Notes: generated from the sequence alone by a model not told the origin. Positions 34,220-42,351 are shown, counted from the stretch's first letter. The stretch: 64,000 nucleotides of DNA from Conexibacter sp. CPCC 205762 (GCF_030646155.1 NZ_JAUTDN010000036.1:1-64000), one strand, 5' to 3'. Numbers and translations are program-made.

Positions 34220-35062
34220 CTATCTCGTCGCCGCCGCTCTGCGCTCCTCCGTCGGCACCTCGCCGTCGTCGTCGGTCAGCGAGGCTGGCGGCCAGGGGCC
34301 GTACCAGTTGTCGCGCGCGCCGTCCAAGGTGACGACCGAGCCGCTCAGCGCCCGGCCCAGCGGCGAGGCCAGCAGCGCGATCAGCCAGCCGTGCTCCTGC
34401 GGCCGCCCGAGCCGGCCCAGGGGCACCGTGCGGGCGGCGCCGAGGCGGACCTGCTCGGGGTACTTGTCGAGCGCGTCGGTGTGGAAGTGGCCGGCGGCGA
34501 CGGCGATCACGGCGATCCCGTCGGCCGCCCAACGCGCCGCCCAGGCGCGCGTCAGGCCCTCGACCGCGGCGCGTGCGGCGCTGGAGTGGGTCATCCCCGC
34601 CAGGCCGTGGTGGGGCGACAGCGTCACGTTGACGATCGTCCCCCGGCCCGCGGGCCGCATCGCCCGCGCGACGACCAGCTCGGCCATCCGCGTCGTGCCG
34701 CCGACGTTCAGCCGCTGGACCGCCTGCCAGCCTCTCGCCGCGATCGCCTCCGCCGGCGTGAAGTACTGCCCGCCGGCGTTGTTGACGAGCAGGTCGAGGC
34801 GGCCGTGGCGCGACAGCACCTCAGCGACGATCGCCTCGGCGGAGGCGTCGTCGCGAACGTCACCCACCACCCACGACGCCGCCGGGCCGAGCCGCGCGCA
34901 GGTCGCCTCCAGCACCTCCGCGCGCCGCCCGGTGATCACCACGCGGGCGCCGCAGGCGATCAGCTCCGCGGCGCTCGCGCGGCCGAGTCCGGTGCCGCCG
35001 CCGGTGACGAGCGCGACCTGCCCGTCGAGCGCCCCCGGCGCGAAGATCTCCGAAGATCCCAC
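34220..35062 (-). CDS. SDR-family oxidoreductase, enoyl/dienoyl-CoA reductase type
   Basis: 280 residues. NAD(P) motif VTGGGTGLGRASA, GDVRDD, LLVNNAGGQYF and the catalytic-site segment THSSAARAAVEGLTRAWAARWA. The classical YxxxK is replaced by HSSAAR, the form seen in peroxisomal 2-enoyl-CoA and 2,4-dienoyl-CoA reductases (HSxAARAGV), so a role in unsaturated fatty acyl-CoA reduction is likely. The C-terminus (GPWPPASLTDDDGEVPTEE) is a short unconserved tail. It follows the amidase gene on the same strand after 11 bases. Confidence 0.85.
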   Translation of the reverse strand: MGSSEIFAPGALDGQVALVTGGGTGLGRASAAELIACGARVVITGRRAEVLEATCARLGPAASWVVGDVRDDASAEAIVAEVLSRHGRLDLLVNNAGGQYFTPAEAIAARGWQAVQRLNVGGTTRMAELVVARAMRPAGRGTIVNVTLSPHHGLAGMTHSSAARAAVEGLTRAWAARWAADGIAVIAVAAGHFHTDALDKYPEQVRLGAARTVPLGRLGRPQEHGWLIALLASPLGRALSGSVVTLDGARDNWYGPWPPASLTDDDGEVPTEERRAAATR

Positions 35063-35073
35063 GCCCGGGGATG

Positions 35074-35805
35074 CTACGACGGCCCCGTGCGGCCGGGCGC
35101 CGCTTGCGTCCCTCGCAGGCGCGCCGGCGGCCGCGGGCAGTCCCCAGCAGCCCGCAGACGCTCCCGATACCGGTTCATCGCTGTCGGCTGGAAGTCGTCG
35201 TGCGTCTGCTGGCGCAGGCTCGCGACGCGCTCTCTGTGGAACGGCGACGAGAGGCTCTCGGCGTGCCCGATCACGTCGCGCACCGGGATCTCGTACGTGC
35301 AGCGCAGCCAGCGCGTCAGCCGCAGCGAGGCGTCCATCTGCGCGCGGTTGCCGAGCACCTCGCCGTCGCTGAAGCCGACGTGCTCGATCCCGATCGCCGC
35401 CCAGTTGAGCCCGACCGTGTGGCGGCAGAGGAAGGTCACGGGCGTCAGCTGGAAGATCCGCCCGCTGCGCGCGATCACGAACTGCGAGCAGGTGCCCGGC
35501 CGCTCGTGCAGCTCCGCGTCGGGCACGTTCGGGGCGAAGATGTAGTACGTCGCGTCGACCGAGTCGGTCTGCGTCCAGTGCTCGACGATCACGTGCGGCG
35601 TGACGGTCGTCGTGTCGAGGCCGTAGTGCCGGCGCGCGTAGGCGGCGGTGTCACGCCGCCGCTGCTGGGTGAGCGGGATGAAGCGTCTCGTGACGCGCGG
35701 TCTGGCGACGACGACCGCCCCGCCCGCGGCCGAAGTCCGGGCAGGCGCCTCGCGCGCCGGCTGCGGCGAGACGAGCGCCGCGAGGGCGAGCAGGAGCGCG
35801 ATCAT
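35074..35805 (-). CDS. Secreted peptidoglycan amidase (Amidase_2/PGRP fold)
   Basis: 243 residues with a short signal peptide (MIALLLALAALVSPQPA). Zinc amidase fold of the N-acetylmuramoyl-L-alanine amidase/PGRP type: VIVEHWTQTDS (first His), SQFVIARSGRIFQL, IGIEHVGFSD (Glu/His), VIGHAES and THDDF (last His and Asp). It probably cuts the amide link between MurNAc and the stem peptide. The C-terminal Pro/Arg tail is unconserved. It lies 21 bases after the DipZ-like gene on the same strand. Confidence 0.88.
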   Translation of the reverse strand: MIALLLALAALVSPQPAREAPARTSAAGGAVVVARPRVTRRFIPLTQQRRRDTAAYARRHYGLDTTTVTPHVIVEHWTQTDSVDATYYIFAPNVPDAELHERPGTCSQFVIARSGRIFQLTPVTFLCRHTVGLNWAAIGIEHVGFSDGEVLGNRAQMDASLRLTRWLRCTYEIPVRDVIGHAESLSSPFHRERVASLRQQTHDDFQPTAMNRYRERLRAAGDCPRPPARLRGTQAAPGRTGPS

Positions 35806-35826
35806 CGCGCCGGAGGATGGCAGGAG

Positions 35827-37593
35827 TCAGCCGAACGTGAAGGCGTAGGCGTCGACGCCGGCCTGCGGCTCCAGCCGCAGCACGTGCCGCCCGACCGCCG
35901 GCAGGTCGACCAGCTCGTAGAGCCGCTGCCCCTGCACGTGGACGGCGCTGCCGCGCACGTCGGCGCCGGCCGTCCGCGCCGTCAGCGGGCGGCCGTCCAG
36001 CCGCAGCCGCACGTCGCGCGGGCCGCCCGGCGAGCCGAGCACGAGGTAGACGTGGCGGGCTCTGAAGTTGAGCGCGAGCGTGCCGCCGGCCGCGGTCGCG
36101 CGGTCGCCCGCGACCGTCCACTCGCCGCTGTAGGAGAGCTGCTCGGGGCGCGGGGCCGGCCCGCGGCCGTAGTCGCGCCGGCCGGGCAGGATCGGCCCGT
36201 TGGCGAAGCGCGCGTCGCGGTCGCTGCCGAGGTAGCTCTCGGGCGTCGTGACGCCGGCGGCGGCGCTCGTTCCACGGGCGCGCGCGGAGCCGCCGCCGGG
36301 GGCGTGACCGGCCTCGGCAAGCAGCGCGCGGATCACGTGCTCCTTCTCGTCGTAGGAGCCCTCGCCGAAGTGCGCGAAGCGGACCCGCCCGCGCGCGTCG
36401 ACGAAGTACTCGGCGGGCCAGTACTGGTTGCCCCAGGCGTTCCAGGTGGCGGCGTCGTTGTCCTGCACGACCGGGTATCTGATCCCCTCGCGCGCGATCG
36501 CCGCCGCGACGTTGCCGGCGTCCTTCTCGAACGGGAACTCGGGCGTGTGGACGCCGACGATCGTCAGGCCGTCTCTGCGGTAGCGCGCATCCCACGCCTC
36601 CAGGTACGGCAGCGTCCGCAGGCAGTTGATGCAGCTGTAGGTCCAGAAGTCGATCAGCACGACGCGACCGTGCAGGCCGGCGAGCGTCAGCGGTCTGTCG
36701 CCCGGGGTGTCGAACCAGCGCTGCGTGCCGGTGAAGGCGGGCGCGCGGCCGATCACCGGCAGGTCGGCGGCCGCTCCGCCCTCCATCGCGAGCCGCTGGA
36801 CCGCGCCGCTGCCGCTGCTGCGCTCGGCCGCGGCGGCGATCCCGCCCCCGCCGCCTCTGAGGCCGGCGAGCGCGTCGCGGGCGGCGCGGGTTCTCTCCAG
36901 CGAGCCGGTCGGGTTGACGAGGAAGGCCGGCAGGTCGTCCGCGATCGTGCTCTGGAAGCGCAGGTCCCAGTTCGCCAGCATCGCGACCGCGACGACGACC
37001 ATCACCGCGCCCATCGCGATCTGCAGGCCGGCGCCGCGGCGCGCCAGCGGCGCCGCCAGCCGCCGTCCGCCGCGCATCAGCGCGTACAGCACGAGCGCCG
37101 AGCCGAGCCCGTAGGCGAGCGCGACCGCGAGCCGCCCGGCGGTGAACGGCTGCGCCGCCGAGACGGTGATCACGCCGGCCAGGATCGGCCCGGCGCAGGG
37201 CGCGTAGACGAGCCCGAGCGAGGCGCCGAGCAGCAGGCCGGAGCCGAAGCCGTCGCCGTCCGCGGCGGCCGGGCGGGCGGGCACGAGCCGGCTCAGCCAC
37301 CCCTCCAGCCGCGCCGCCAGCGGCGGCACCAGCAGCGCCGCGCCGAAGCCGAGCAGCGCGACGATCGCGATCGTCCGCAGCAGCGTGTCGGGCAGCCCGA
37401 GCGCGGCCAGCAGGTAGACGAGCGCGACCGTCGCGAACGTGAACGACAGCGTCAGCCCGACGACGACGCCGAGCGGGCGGCGGCGGCCGCCGGTCGCGCC
37501 GGCCGCGAGCGCGATCGGCAGCACCGGCAGCACGCACGGCGACAGCGCCGTGCCGGCGCCGGCGAGGAAGCCGAAGAGGATCAGCAGCACCAT
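35827..37593 (-). CDS. DipZ-like protein: CcdA membrane domain, thioredoxin and carbohydrate-binding-like C-domain
   Basis: 588 residues carrying electrons across the membrane to extracytoplasmic thiols. The N-terminal CcdA/DsbD-beta domain has seven to eight helices and the redox Cys pair in LSPCVLPVLPI and YAPCAGPILAG. After a linker, a TlpA-like thioredoxin domain shows DFWTYSCINCLRTLPYL, with CxxC as CINC. The C-terminal domain (NFRARHVYLVLGS, DVRLRLDGRPL) matches the beta-domain of mycobacterial DipZ. That three-part layout is typical of actinobacterial DipZ. In line with lysE and the amidase on the same strand. Confidence 0.92.
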   Translation of the reverse strand: MVLLILFGFLAGAGTALSPCVLPVLPIALAAGATGGRRRPLGVVVGLTLSFTFATVALVYLLAALGLPDTLLRTIAIVALLGFGAALLVPPLAARLEGWLSRLVPARPAAADGDGFGSGLLLGASLGLVYAPCAGPILAGVITVSAAQPFTAGRLAVALAYGLGSALVLYALMRGGRRLAAPLARRGAGLQIAMGAVMVVVAVAMLANWDLRFQSTIADDLPAFLVNPTGSLERTRAARDALAGLRGGGGGIAAAAERSSGSGAVQRLAMEGGAAADLPVIGRAPAFTGTQRWFDTPGDRPLTLAGLHGRVVLIDFWTYSCINCLRTLPYLEAWDARYRRDGLTIVGVHTPEFPFEKDAGNVAAAIAREGIRYPVVQDNDAATWNAWGNQYWPAEYFVDARGRVRFAHFGEGSYDEKEHVIRALLAEAGHAPGGGSARARGTSAAAGVTTPESYLGSDRDARFANGPILPGRRDYGRGPAPRPEQLSYSGEWTVAGDRATAAGGTLALNFRARHVYLVLGSPGGPRDVRLRLDGRPLTARTAGADVRGSAVHVQGQRLYELVDLPAVGRHVLRLEPQAGVDAYAFTFG

Positions 37594-37627
37594 TCGACCG
37601 TTCCTGCGCGAGCGGCCGGCGCCGGGA

Positions 37628-38299
37628 TCAGCGTGGTCGCGGGGCGGCGCTCGCGTCGGCGCCCGATGCCGCCACCCACGCGCCGAGGCCGACGTAGAGC
37701 GCGCCGCTCAGCTGCGGCTGGCGGCGCAGCAGCGCCGGCCGGCGCCGCAGCCAGCGCCCGAGCACGCCGGAGCCGAGCGCGTAGGTCGCGTCGGAGAGGA
37801 AGCCGAGCACCACGAACAGCGCACCGAGGACGAGGATCTGCAGCGCCGCCGGGCCGCGGTCGGGATGCACGAACTGCGGGAACAGCGCGAGGAAGAAGAG
37901 CGCGACCTTCGGGTTCGACAGCTCGACGACGACGCCCTGACGGTAGGAGCGCCACAGGCGCGCCTCGGCGCCGGCGGGGCGCGCCGCGCCCTCCTCCTCG
38001 ACCGCGACCTCCGGCGGCGAGCGCCAGGCGCGCACGCCGAGCAGCACCAGGTAGGCGGCGCCGAGGTAGTGGAGCACCGCGAAGATCGTCTGCGAGGAGG
38101 CCAGCAGCGCCGACAGCCCGACCGCCGTCATCACGACGTAGACCGAGGCGCCGGTCGCGCAGCCGGCGGCGCCGGCGACGGCCGGGCGCGGCCCGAGCCC
38201 GAGGCCGCGCGTCAGCACGAACAGGTTGCTCGGGCCCGGCAGCGCGGCGAAGCCGAGCGCGACGACCGAGAACAGCAGCAGCGTGGCGAGGGTCGGCAT
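37628..38299 (-). CDS. LysE-family amino acid exporter
   Basis: 223-residue membrane protein with six helices. Family signatures are FAALPGPSNLFVLTRGLGLGPR near the N-terminus, GASVYVVMTAVGLSALL, YLVLLGVRAW and NPKVALFFLALFPQFV. Members export lysine, threonine, homoserine lactones or other amino acids; the substrate is not inferable. It starts about 34 bases after the ABC permease stop and may be the distal part of the same run. Confidence 0.88.
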   Translation of the reverse strand: MPTLATLLLFSVVALGFAALPGPSNLFVLTRGLGLGPRPAVAGAAGCATGASVYVVMTAVGLSALLASSQTIFAVLHYLGAAYLVLLGVRAWRSPPEVAVEEEGAARPAGAEARLWRSYRQGVVVELSNPKVALFFLALFPQFVHPDRGPAALQILVLGALFVVLGFLSDATYALGSGVLGRWLRRRPALLRRQPQLSGALYVGLGAWVAASGADASAAPRPR

Positions 38300-38332
38300 C
38301 CGCCCAGCCTACCGCCCGCCGCGCCGCGTCCC

Positions 38333-39205
38333 TCAGGCCCGCCGGAACTGCGCGATCGCGATCGCCAGCATCGCCGCCGCGGTGCCGGCGACGACCAGCA
38401 GCTCGACGCCGATCGGGACGTGCCAGCCGAACCAGGTGACGCCGGGGTTGAGCGCCTGGCGGGCGACGTCGCTGATGTCGAGCTGCGCGAAGACGACGTG
38501 GCGGATCGGGTCGACGATGTAGGTCAGCGGGTCGAGCCGGTTGAGCACCGCCAGCCACTGCGGCAGCCCGGTCACGGGGAACAGCGCCCCGCTGAGGAAC
38601 AGCAGCGGCATCAGCAGCATCTGCGTCAGCGCCATGAACGACTGCATCTGCGTGATCCGCGCCGCCGCCATCAGGCCGGCGGCGGTGATCGTGAAGGCGA
38701 GCAGCAGCTGCAGGCCGATCAGCGCGACGATCATGCCGAAGCGGTACGGCACGTGGACCAGCGGCGCGAGCGCGATCACGATCACGCCCTGGATGCTCGC
38801 GACGGTCGCGCCGCCGAGGCACTTGCCGACGACGATCGAGCCGCGCCGGATCGGCGCCACCAGCATCTCGCGCAGGAAGCCGTACTCGCGGTCCCAGACG
38901 ACCGAGGCGGCGCTGAAGATCGCGGTGAAGAGGACCGCCATCGCGAGCGCGCCGGGGAACATGAAGGTGCGCAGGTCGACGCCCTCGGTCCCGGCCGAGG
39001 CGACGCGCGAGAGGCCGCCGCCGAGCACGAACAGGAACAGCAGCGGCTGGAACAGCGAGGTGACGATCCGCAGGCGGTCGCGCGAGAAGCGGATCAGCTC
39101 GCGCTGCCAGACGATCTTGACGGCGCGCACGTCGGCGCGCCAGCCGCCGGCGGGGACGCGGATGCGCGTCGTCGGCGCCGGTGCGGTGGTCGTTGCGGTG
39201 GCCAT
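38333..39205 (-). CDS. ABC-2 type transporter permease
   Basis: 290 residues, six membrane helices, ABC-2 permease (DrrB/NodJ type): WQRELIRFSRDRLRIVTSLFQPLLFLFVLG, YGFLREMLVAPIRRGSIVVGKCLGGA, FLSGALFPVTGLPQWLAVLNRLDPLTY. Works with the ATP-binding protein ending seven bases upstream as a drug or lipid exporter. The N-terminus (about 25 residues) is a Thr/Ala/Pro tail before the first helix. Confidence 0.9.
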   Translation of the reverse strand: MATATTTAPAPTTRIRVPAGGWRADVRAVKIVWQRELIRFSRDRLRIVTSLFQPLLFLFVLGGGLSRVASAGTEGVDLRTFMFPGALAMAVLFTAIFSAASVVWDREYGFLREMLVAPIRRGSIVVGKCLGGATVASIQGVIVIALAPLVHVPYRFGMIVALIGLQLLLAFTITAAGLMAAARITQMQSFMALTQMLLMPLLFLSGALFPVTGLPQWLAVLNRLDPLTYIVDPIRHVVFAQLDISDVARQALNPGVTWFGWHVPIGVELLVVAGTAAAMLAIAIAQFRRA

Positions 39206-39211
39206 GCCGGG

Positions 39212-40228
39212 TCAGCGCCCCTTTCGCATCATCTGGGCCATCGGGTCGACGCGCGCGGCGCCCGACTCGGCGTCGCGGATCGAGCTGCCGGTGTAGGACA
39301 TGAAGACGTCGTCGAGCGACGGCCGCGCGACCGTCACCTCGCGGATCGACACGCCCAGCTCGGCGAACAGCCGCGGCACGAACCGCTGGCCGCTCTCGAC
39401 GCCGAACGTGACGGCGCCCTGCGATCTCGTCGCCTCGATCCCGAAGCGGCTGCGCAGCGCGGCGATCGCGGCGCCGTCGTCGTCGGTCTCGATCCGCACG
39501 CGGTCCTCGCCGACGCTCGCCTTCAGCGCCGCGGGCGTGTCGACGACGATCACCTCGCCGCGGTCCATGATCGCGATCCGATCGCAGAACTCGGCTTCGT
39601 CCATGTAGTGGGTCGTCATGAAGATCGTGATCTCCTCGGCCTGCTTCAGCTCGTGGATGTAGCGCCAGATCGAGCTGCGCGTCTGCGGGTCGAGCCCGAC
39701 GGTCGGCTCGTCGAGGAACAGCACGCGCGGGGAGTGCAGCAGGCCGCGGGCGATCTCCAGCCGCCGCCGCATGCCGCCCGAGAAGGTCGAGACGCGGCTC
39801 TCGCGCCGCTCCCACAGCCCGACCATCTCCAGCACCTGGCGCATGCGGCCGGGCACGAGCGCCTTCGGCACGCCGTACAGCTCGGCGTGGAACTTGAGGT
39901 TCTGCTCGGCGCTGAGGTAGCCGTCGAGCGTCGGGTCCTGGAAGACGAGGCCGATGTTGCGGCGGACCTCGTCGCGCTCCTTGACGACGTCGTGACCGGC
40001 GACGTGGGCGCTGCCGCCGTCCGGTCTGACGAGCGTGCAGAGCATCCCGATCGTGGTCGACTTGCCGGCCCCGTTGGGGCCGAGGAAGCCGAACGTCTCC
40101 CCCGGCGCGACGTCGAGGTCGACGCCGCGAACGGCCTCGACCTCGTCGTAGCGCTTGACGAGCCCGCGGACGTGAACCGCGGGCTCGTCTTCCGGACGGT
40201 GGGCCTGGACCGTCGCGGTTTGGCTCAT
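39212..40228 (-). CDS. ABC transporter ATP-binding protein (DrrA-type)
   Basis: 338 residues. Walker A GPNGAGKST, Q loop VFQDPTLDGY, ABC signature FSGGMRRRLEIARGLL, Walker B VLFLDEPTVGLD, switch His in MTTHYMDEAE. A C-terminal regulatory domain follows, as in daunorubicin-type DrrA proteins. The ATG at 40228 overlaps the padR stop by four bases. With the permease it forms an exporter whose expression is probably controlled by the PadR protein of the same operon. Confidence 0.94.
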   Translation of the reverse strand: MSQTATVQAHRPEDEPAVHVRGLVKRYDEVEAVRGVDLDVAPGETFGFLGPNGAGKSTTIGMLCTLVRPDGGSAHVAGHDVVKERDEVRRNIGLVFQDPTLDGYLSAEQNLKFHAELYGVPKALVPGRMRQVLEMVGLWERRESRVSTFSGGMRRRLEIARGLLHSPRVLFLDEPTVGLDPQTRSSIWRYIHELKQAEEITIFMTTHYMDEAEFCDRIAIMDRGEVIVVDTPAALKASVGEDRVRIETDDDGAAIAALRSRFGIEATRSQGAVTFGVESGQRFVPRLFAELGVSIREVTVARPSLDDVFMSYTGSSIRDAESGAARVDPMAQMMRKGR

Positions 40229-41025
40229 GCTGCCGAGTCTTCCCCGGCAGCCGGGGTGTCGCCACCCTCCGCCGGATCGCCGTCGGCGAGCAGGCGGTAG
40301 AGGTCGCGACGGGTGTTGGCGATGATCCGCTGCGCCTCGCGGCGCTGCGCCTCGCTGCCGGTCTGCAGCACCTGGAAGAGCGCGCTGCCGGCCTCGCGGG
40401 CCGTCTTCAGCAGCTCCCAGGTCTCGTCCGACACGTCGCCGGCGAGCTCGTCCCACGGCGCGGGCGTGTCCTCGCCCCGCTCCGCCACGGCCGCGCGGCC
40501 GGCGTCCGTCAGCTCGTAGAGCTTGCGGCCGTCCTGCTCGCTGGTCGTGATCAGGCCCTCGTCCTCCAGCTGCTGGAGGGCCGGGTAGACCGAGCCGGGG
40601 CTCGGCCGCCAGGCGCCGCCGGAACGCTCCTCCAGCGCCTGCATGATCTGGTACCCGTTGCGCGGCTCCTCGGCGAGGAGCAGCAGCGCCGCGGTGCGGA
40701 CGTCGCCGCGCCGGGCGCGACCGCCGCGCCGGCCTCCGCCGCGCGGGCCACCGGGCCCGAACGGGAAGAAGGCGCCGCCGCCGGGGCCGCCGAAGCCAGG
40801 GCCGAACGGGCCGCCGCGCCCCCAGGGGCCGCGGCCGTGGCCGCCGTGGCGACCGTGTCCTCCGTGCCCGCCGCGACCGCCGCCCCGGCCGGACTCGTCG
40901 TCCGGTCCGCGGCCGCCGGCCATGGCGCGCCAGAGATCTGCGATGTCGAAGCCGCTGCGCGGGTGGCAGGCGCCGTGGCGTCCCGGCCCAGGCCCGTAAG
41001 CGGCGAAGTTGGCTGCACGATGCAT
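40225..41025 (-). CDS. PadR-family regulator with Gly/His-rich N-terminus
   Basis: 266 residues. The PadR winged helix starts near residue 105: DVRTAALLLLAEEPRNGYQIMQALEERSGGAWRPSPGSVYPALQQLEDEGLI, followed by a C-terminal dimer helix. The 100-residue N-terminal extension is dominated by Gly, His, Arg and Pro (GGHGGHGRHGGHGRG), a possible metal-binding or disordered region. The ribosome site AGGAG precedes the ATG at 41025. First gene of the ABC efflux operon; candidate operator and promoter upstream. Confidence 0.9.
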   Translation of the reverse strand: MHRAANFAAYGPGPGRHGACHPRSGFDIADLWRAMAGGRGPDDESGRGGGRGGHGGHGRHGGHGRGPWGRGGPFGPGFGGPGGGAFFPFGPGGPRGGGRRGGRARRGDVRTAALLLLAEEPRNGYQIMQALEERSGGAWRPSPGSVYPALQQLEDEGLITTSEQDGRKLYELTDAGRAAVAERGEDTPAPWDELAGDVSDETWELLKTAREAGSALFQVLQTGSEAQRREAQRIIANTRRDLYRLLADGDPAEGGDTPAAGEDSAA

Positions 41026-41038
41026 GCCGTTCTCCTGT

Positions 41039-41072
41039 CGTTGACTGTTCTTGATGCGTCAACGATATATCG
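41039..41072. promoter_or_regulatory. Candidate PadR operator region
   Basis: Two palindromes overlap here: CGTTGAC-N12-GTCAACG (41039-41064) and CGATATATCG (41063-41072). The second overlaps the -10 of the promoter below and the first the likely transcription start, as expected for an autorepressor. Confidence 0.5.
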
Positions 41073-41090
41073 GAATAGTCTTCTCGTCAA
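41062..41090 (-). promoter_or_regulatory. Promoter of padR-ABC efflux operon
   Basis: On the minus strand TTGACG (41090-41085) is separated by 17 bases from TATCGT (41067-41062), a good sigma70-type match, about 35 bases before the padR ATG at 41025. Confidence 0.6.
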
Positions 41091-41148
41091 GGGAGGTGCC
41101 GGCACAGACGCCGCAACCCTCGCCATCTCGGCGCGTTATGAACCTGCG

Positions 41149-41325
41149 ATGGACGCGCAACCACCGCAGCCGTCGAAGCCCGAGGCCGACGAGGCCGAGC
41201 GCCGAGCCGCGCAGCTCCACCACGAGATGAGCCGCGCGCCGATCGGGTCGAAGGAGCGGCGCTTCCTGCGCCGCGCCGCCGAGCGCGCCCGCAAGCGCGC
41301 CGAGGCCGAGCGCCGCGAGAGCTGA
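41149..41325 (+). CDS. Small basic hypothetical protein
   Basis: 58 codons, starting MDAQPPQPSKPEADEAERRAA and ending in an Arg/Glu-rich helix (SKERRFLRRAAERARKR). No ribosome site is evident. The even charge pattern and placement downstream of a divergent promoter region make it possible, but GC-driven chance is a real alternative. Confidence 0.35.
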   Translation: MDAQPPQPSKPEADEAERRAAQLHHEMSRAPIGSKERRFLRRAAERARKRAEAERRES

Positions 41326-41551
41326 GCGCCGCGCCCGCGCGCAGACCCGCCGCAGATGCGCGAACGCCCCGCGGGCACGAGGCACGCGGGCCGTTCCCCG
41401 CCCCCTGCCGCCGGGGGGTGCCGGCCCACAGGGACGCCGGGCGTGCGCGAACGAGAGAGCGACGCGCATGAGGGGGAGTCTGCGCGTGGCTCGAACGCAC
41501 CACTGCCCGAAGCATTGCCGACTATACCCAAGAAACCCGTCTAGAGGTGGA
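41326..41551. other. Intergenic stretch without a recognisable gene
   Basis: Very GC-rich at first (41340-41440), then becoming clearly AT-richer from about 41500, where it leads into the structured element at 41552. No ORF here has a ribosome site or a recognisable family on either strand. Confidence 0.5.
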
Positions 41552-41616
41552 GATTTACCGCCGCTAGATGGTGCTTCACCACCGCTAGCGGGTTGGCCTC
41601 CGAGCGCCGGTAAATC
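41552..41616. other. Nested stem element upstream of XRE gene pair
   Basis: Three nested perfect inverted repeats: GATTTACCG (41552) with CGGTAAATC (ending 41616), CCGCTAG (41561) with CTAGCGG (ending 41591), and TGGTG/CACCA around a CTT loop. It ends 18 bases before the ATG at 41634. It could be an operator array, a structured leader RNA or a recombination/attachment remnant. No downstream T tract. Confidence 0.55.
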
Positions 41617-41633
41617 AGGCTTCTTGCGATCGG

Positions 41634-41897
41634 ATGCACGACGCCTCGCCACAGCTCGCCGCGTTCGCGAAAACGCTCAGAAAACTGCGCCGCGACAGAG
41701 AGCTGTCGCAGGATGCGCTCGCCGACCTCTCGGGCGTCACCGCGAAGCACATCGGCGAGATCGAGCGCGCGAACAAGGATCCCCGCGTGACGACCGTGCT
41801 GCGCCTGATCGAGGGCCTCGACATGCCGCCGGCCGAGGTCTTCCAGAAGGTCGGCGAGCAGCTCGAGCGCCTCGCCAAGGTCTCCGCACGCACCTGA
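41634..41897 (+). CDS. Small XRE-family HTH regulator 1
   Basis: 87 residues, a single Cro/CI-type helix-turn-helix: FAKTLRKLRRDRELSQDALADLSGVTAKHIGEIERANKDPRVTTVLRLIEGL. Similar to the next gene's product, so the pair is probably a tandem duplication. No ribosome site is clear before the ATG; the nested stem element at 41552-41616 lies directly upstream. The C-terminal extension (PAEVFQKVGEQLERLAKV) is short and helical. Target unknown. Confidence 0.85.
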   Translation: MHDASPQLAAFAKTLRKLRRDRELSQDALADLSGVTAKHIGEIERANKDPRVTTVLRLIEGLDMPPAEVFQKVGEQLERLAKVSART

Positions 41898-41915
41898 CAG
41901 CGGTTGCCATATATG

Positions 41916-41929
41916 CGAACATACGTTCG
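41916..41929. promoter_or_regulatory. LexA (SOS) box overlapping start of XRE gene 2
   Basis: CGAACATACGTTCG matches the Gram-positive LexA consensus CGAAC-N4-GTTCG exactly, including the preferred RNRY centre. Its last base is the first base of the GTG start codon of the following gene. A -10-like TATATG sits just upstream at 41910-41915. Confidence 0.7.
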
Positions 41930-42177
41930 TGTCCGGCAGATCCTCACAACCCACAGCGCTCGCCCGCGCCATTCGCCAGCTGCGTCGCGAGCGCGAGCTG
42001 TCCCAGGAGGCGCTCGCAGCCATCGCCGGCATGCATCCCAAGCATCTGAGTGAGATCGAGCGCGGCAACAAAGACCCGCGCGCGACCACCGTCGCCCGCC
42101 TCGCGGACGCTTTGGGGGTGACCGTCGGCGAGCTCTATGGCCAAGGCGACAACGCGAGCGGCAAACACCTACAATGA
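41929..42177 (+). CDS. Small XRE-family HTH regulator 2
   Basis: 82 residues from GTG 41929. Cro/CI-type HTH: LARAIRQLRRERELSQEALAAIAGMHPKHLSEIERGNKDPRATTVARLADALGVTVGELY. More than half identical to the preceding protein across the HTH. No ribosome site; with TATATG at -15 the message may be leaderless. The LexA box at the start codon suggests DNA-damage induction. Ends 12 bases before a tRNA-Trp gene. Confidence 0.85.
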   Translation: MSGRSSQPTALARAIRQLRRERELSQEALAAIAGMHPKHLSEIERGNKDPRATTVARLADALGVTVGELYGQGDNASGKHLQ

Positions 42178-42189
42178 GCCGCCCCGCGA

Positions 42190-42260
42190 GGGGGACTGGT
42201 GTATCGGTAACACGACGGTCTCCAAAACCGTAACGCGAGGTTCGACTCCTCGGTCCCCCG
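42190..42260 (+). tRNA. tRNA-Trp (anticodon CCA)
   Basis: 71 bases. Acceptor GGGGGAC/GTCCCCC with discriminator G, D arm GTGT-ATCGGTA-ACAC, anticodon stem ACGGT/ACCGT around CTCCAAA (anticodon CCA), T arm CGAGG-TTCGACT-CCTCG. Well formed. The body resembles tRNA-Gln-like sequences more than the usual bacterial tRNA-Trp. Confidence 0.9.
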
Positions 42261-42351
42261 CTCAACCCCAGCTGTGCCGGCGAGAACCGCCGCCACGGCT
42301 GGGCGTCAGGGCCGCCTCATCTCAGCGGCGCGCGTACGCCGGATCCGCAAC

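Noticed and set aside
33543..35372. Long plus-strand frame across tRNA-Gly and the SDR gene
   Set aside because: It crosses a tRNA and runs antisense to the SDR gene; serine/arginine-rich with no motif.
40643..40999. Proline-rich plus-strand frame opposite padR
   Set aside because: It is the antisense of the Gly/His-rich region; codon pattern follows padR.
41468..42049. Plus-strand frame overlapping both XRE genes
   Set aside because: It has no domain and the XRE genes explain the region in their own frames.
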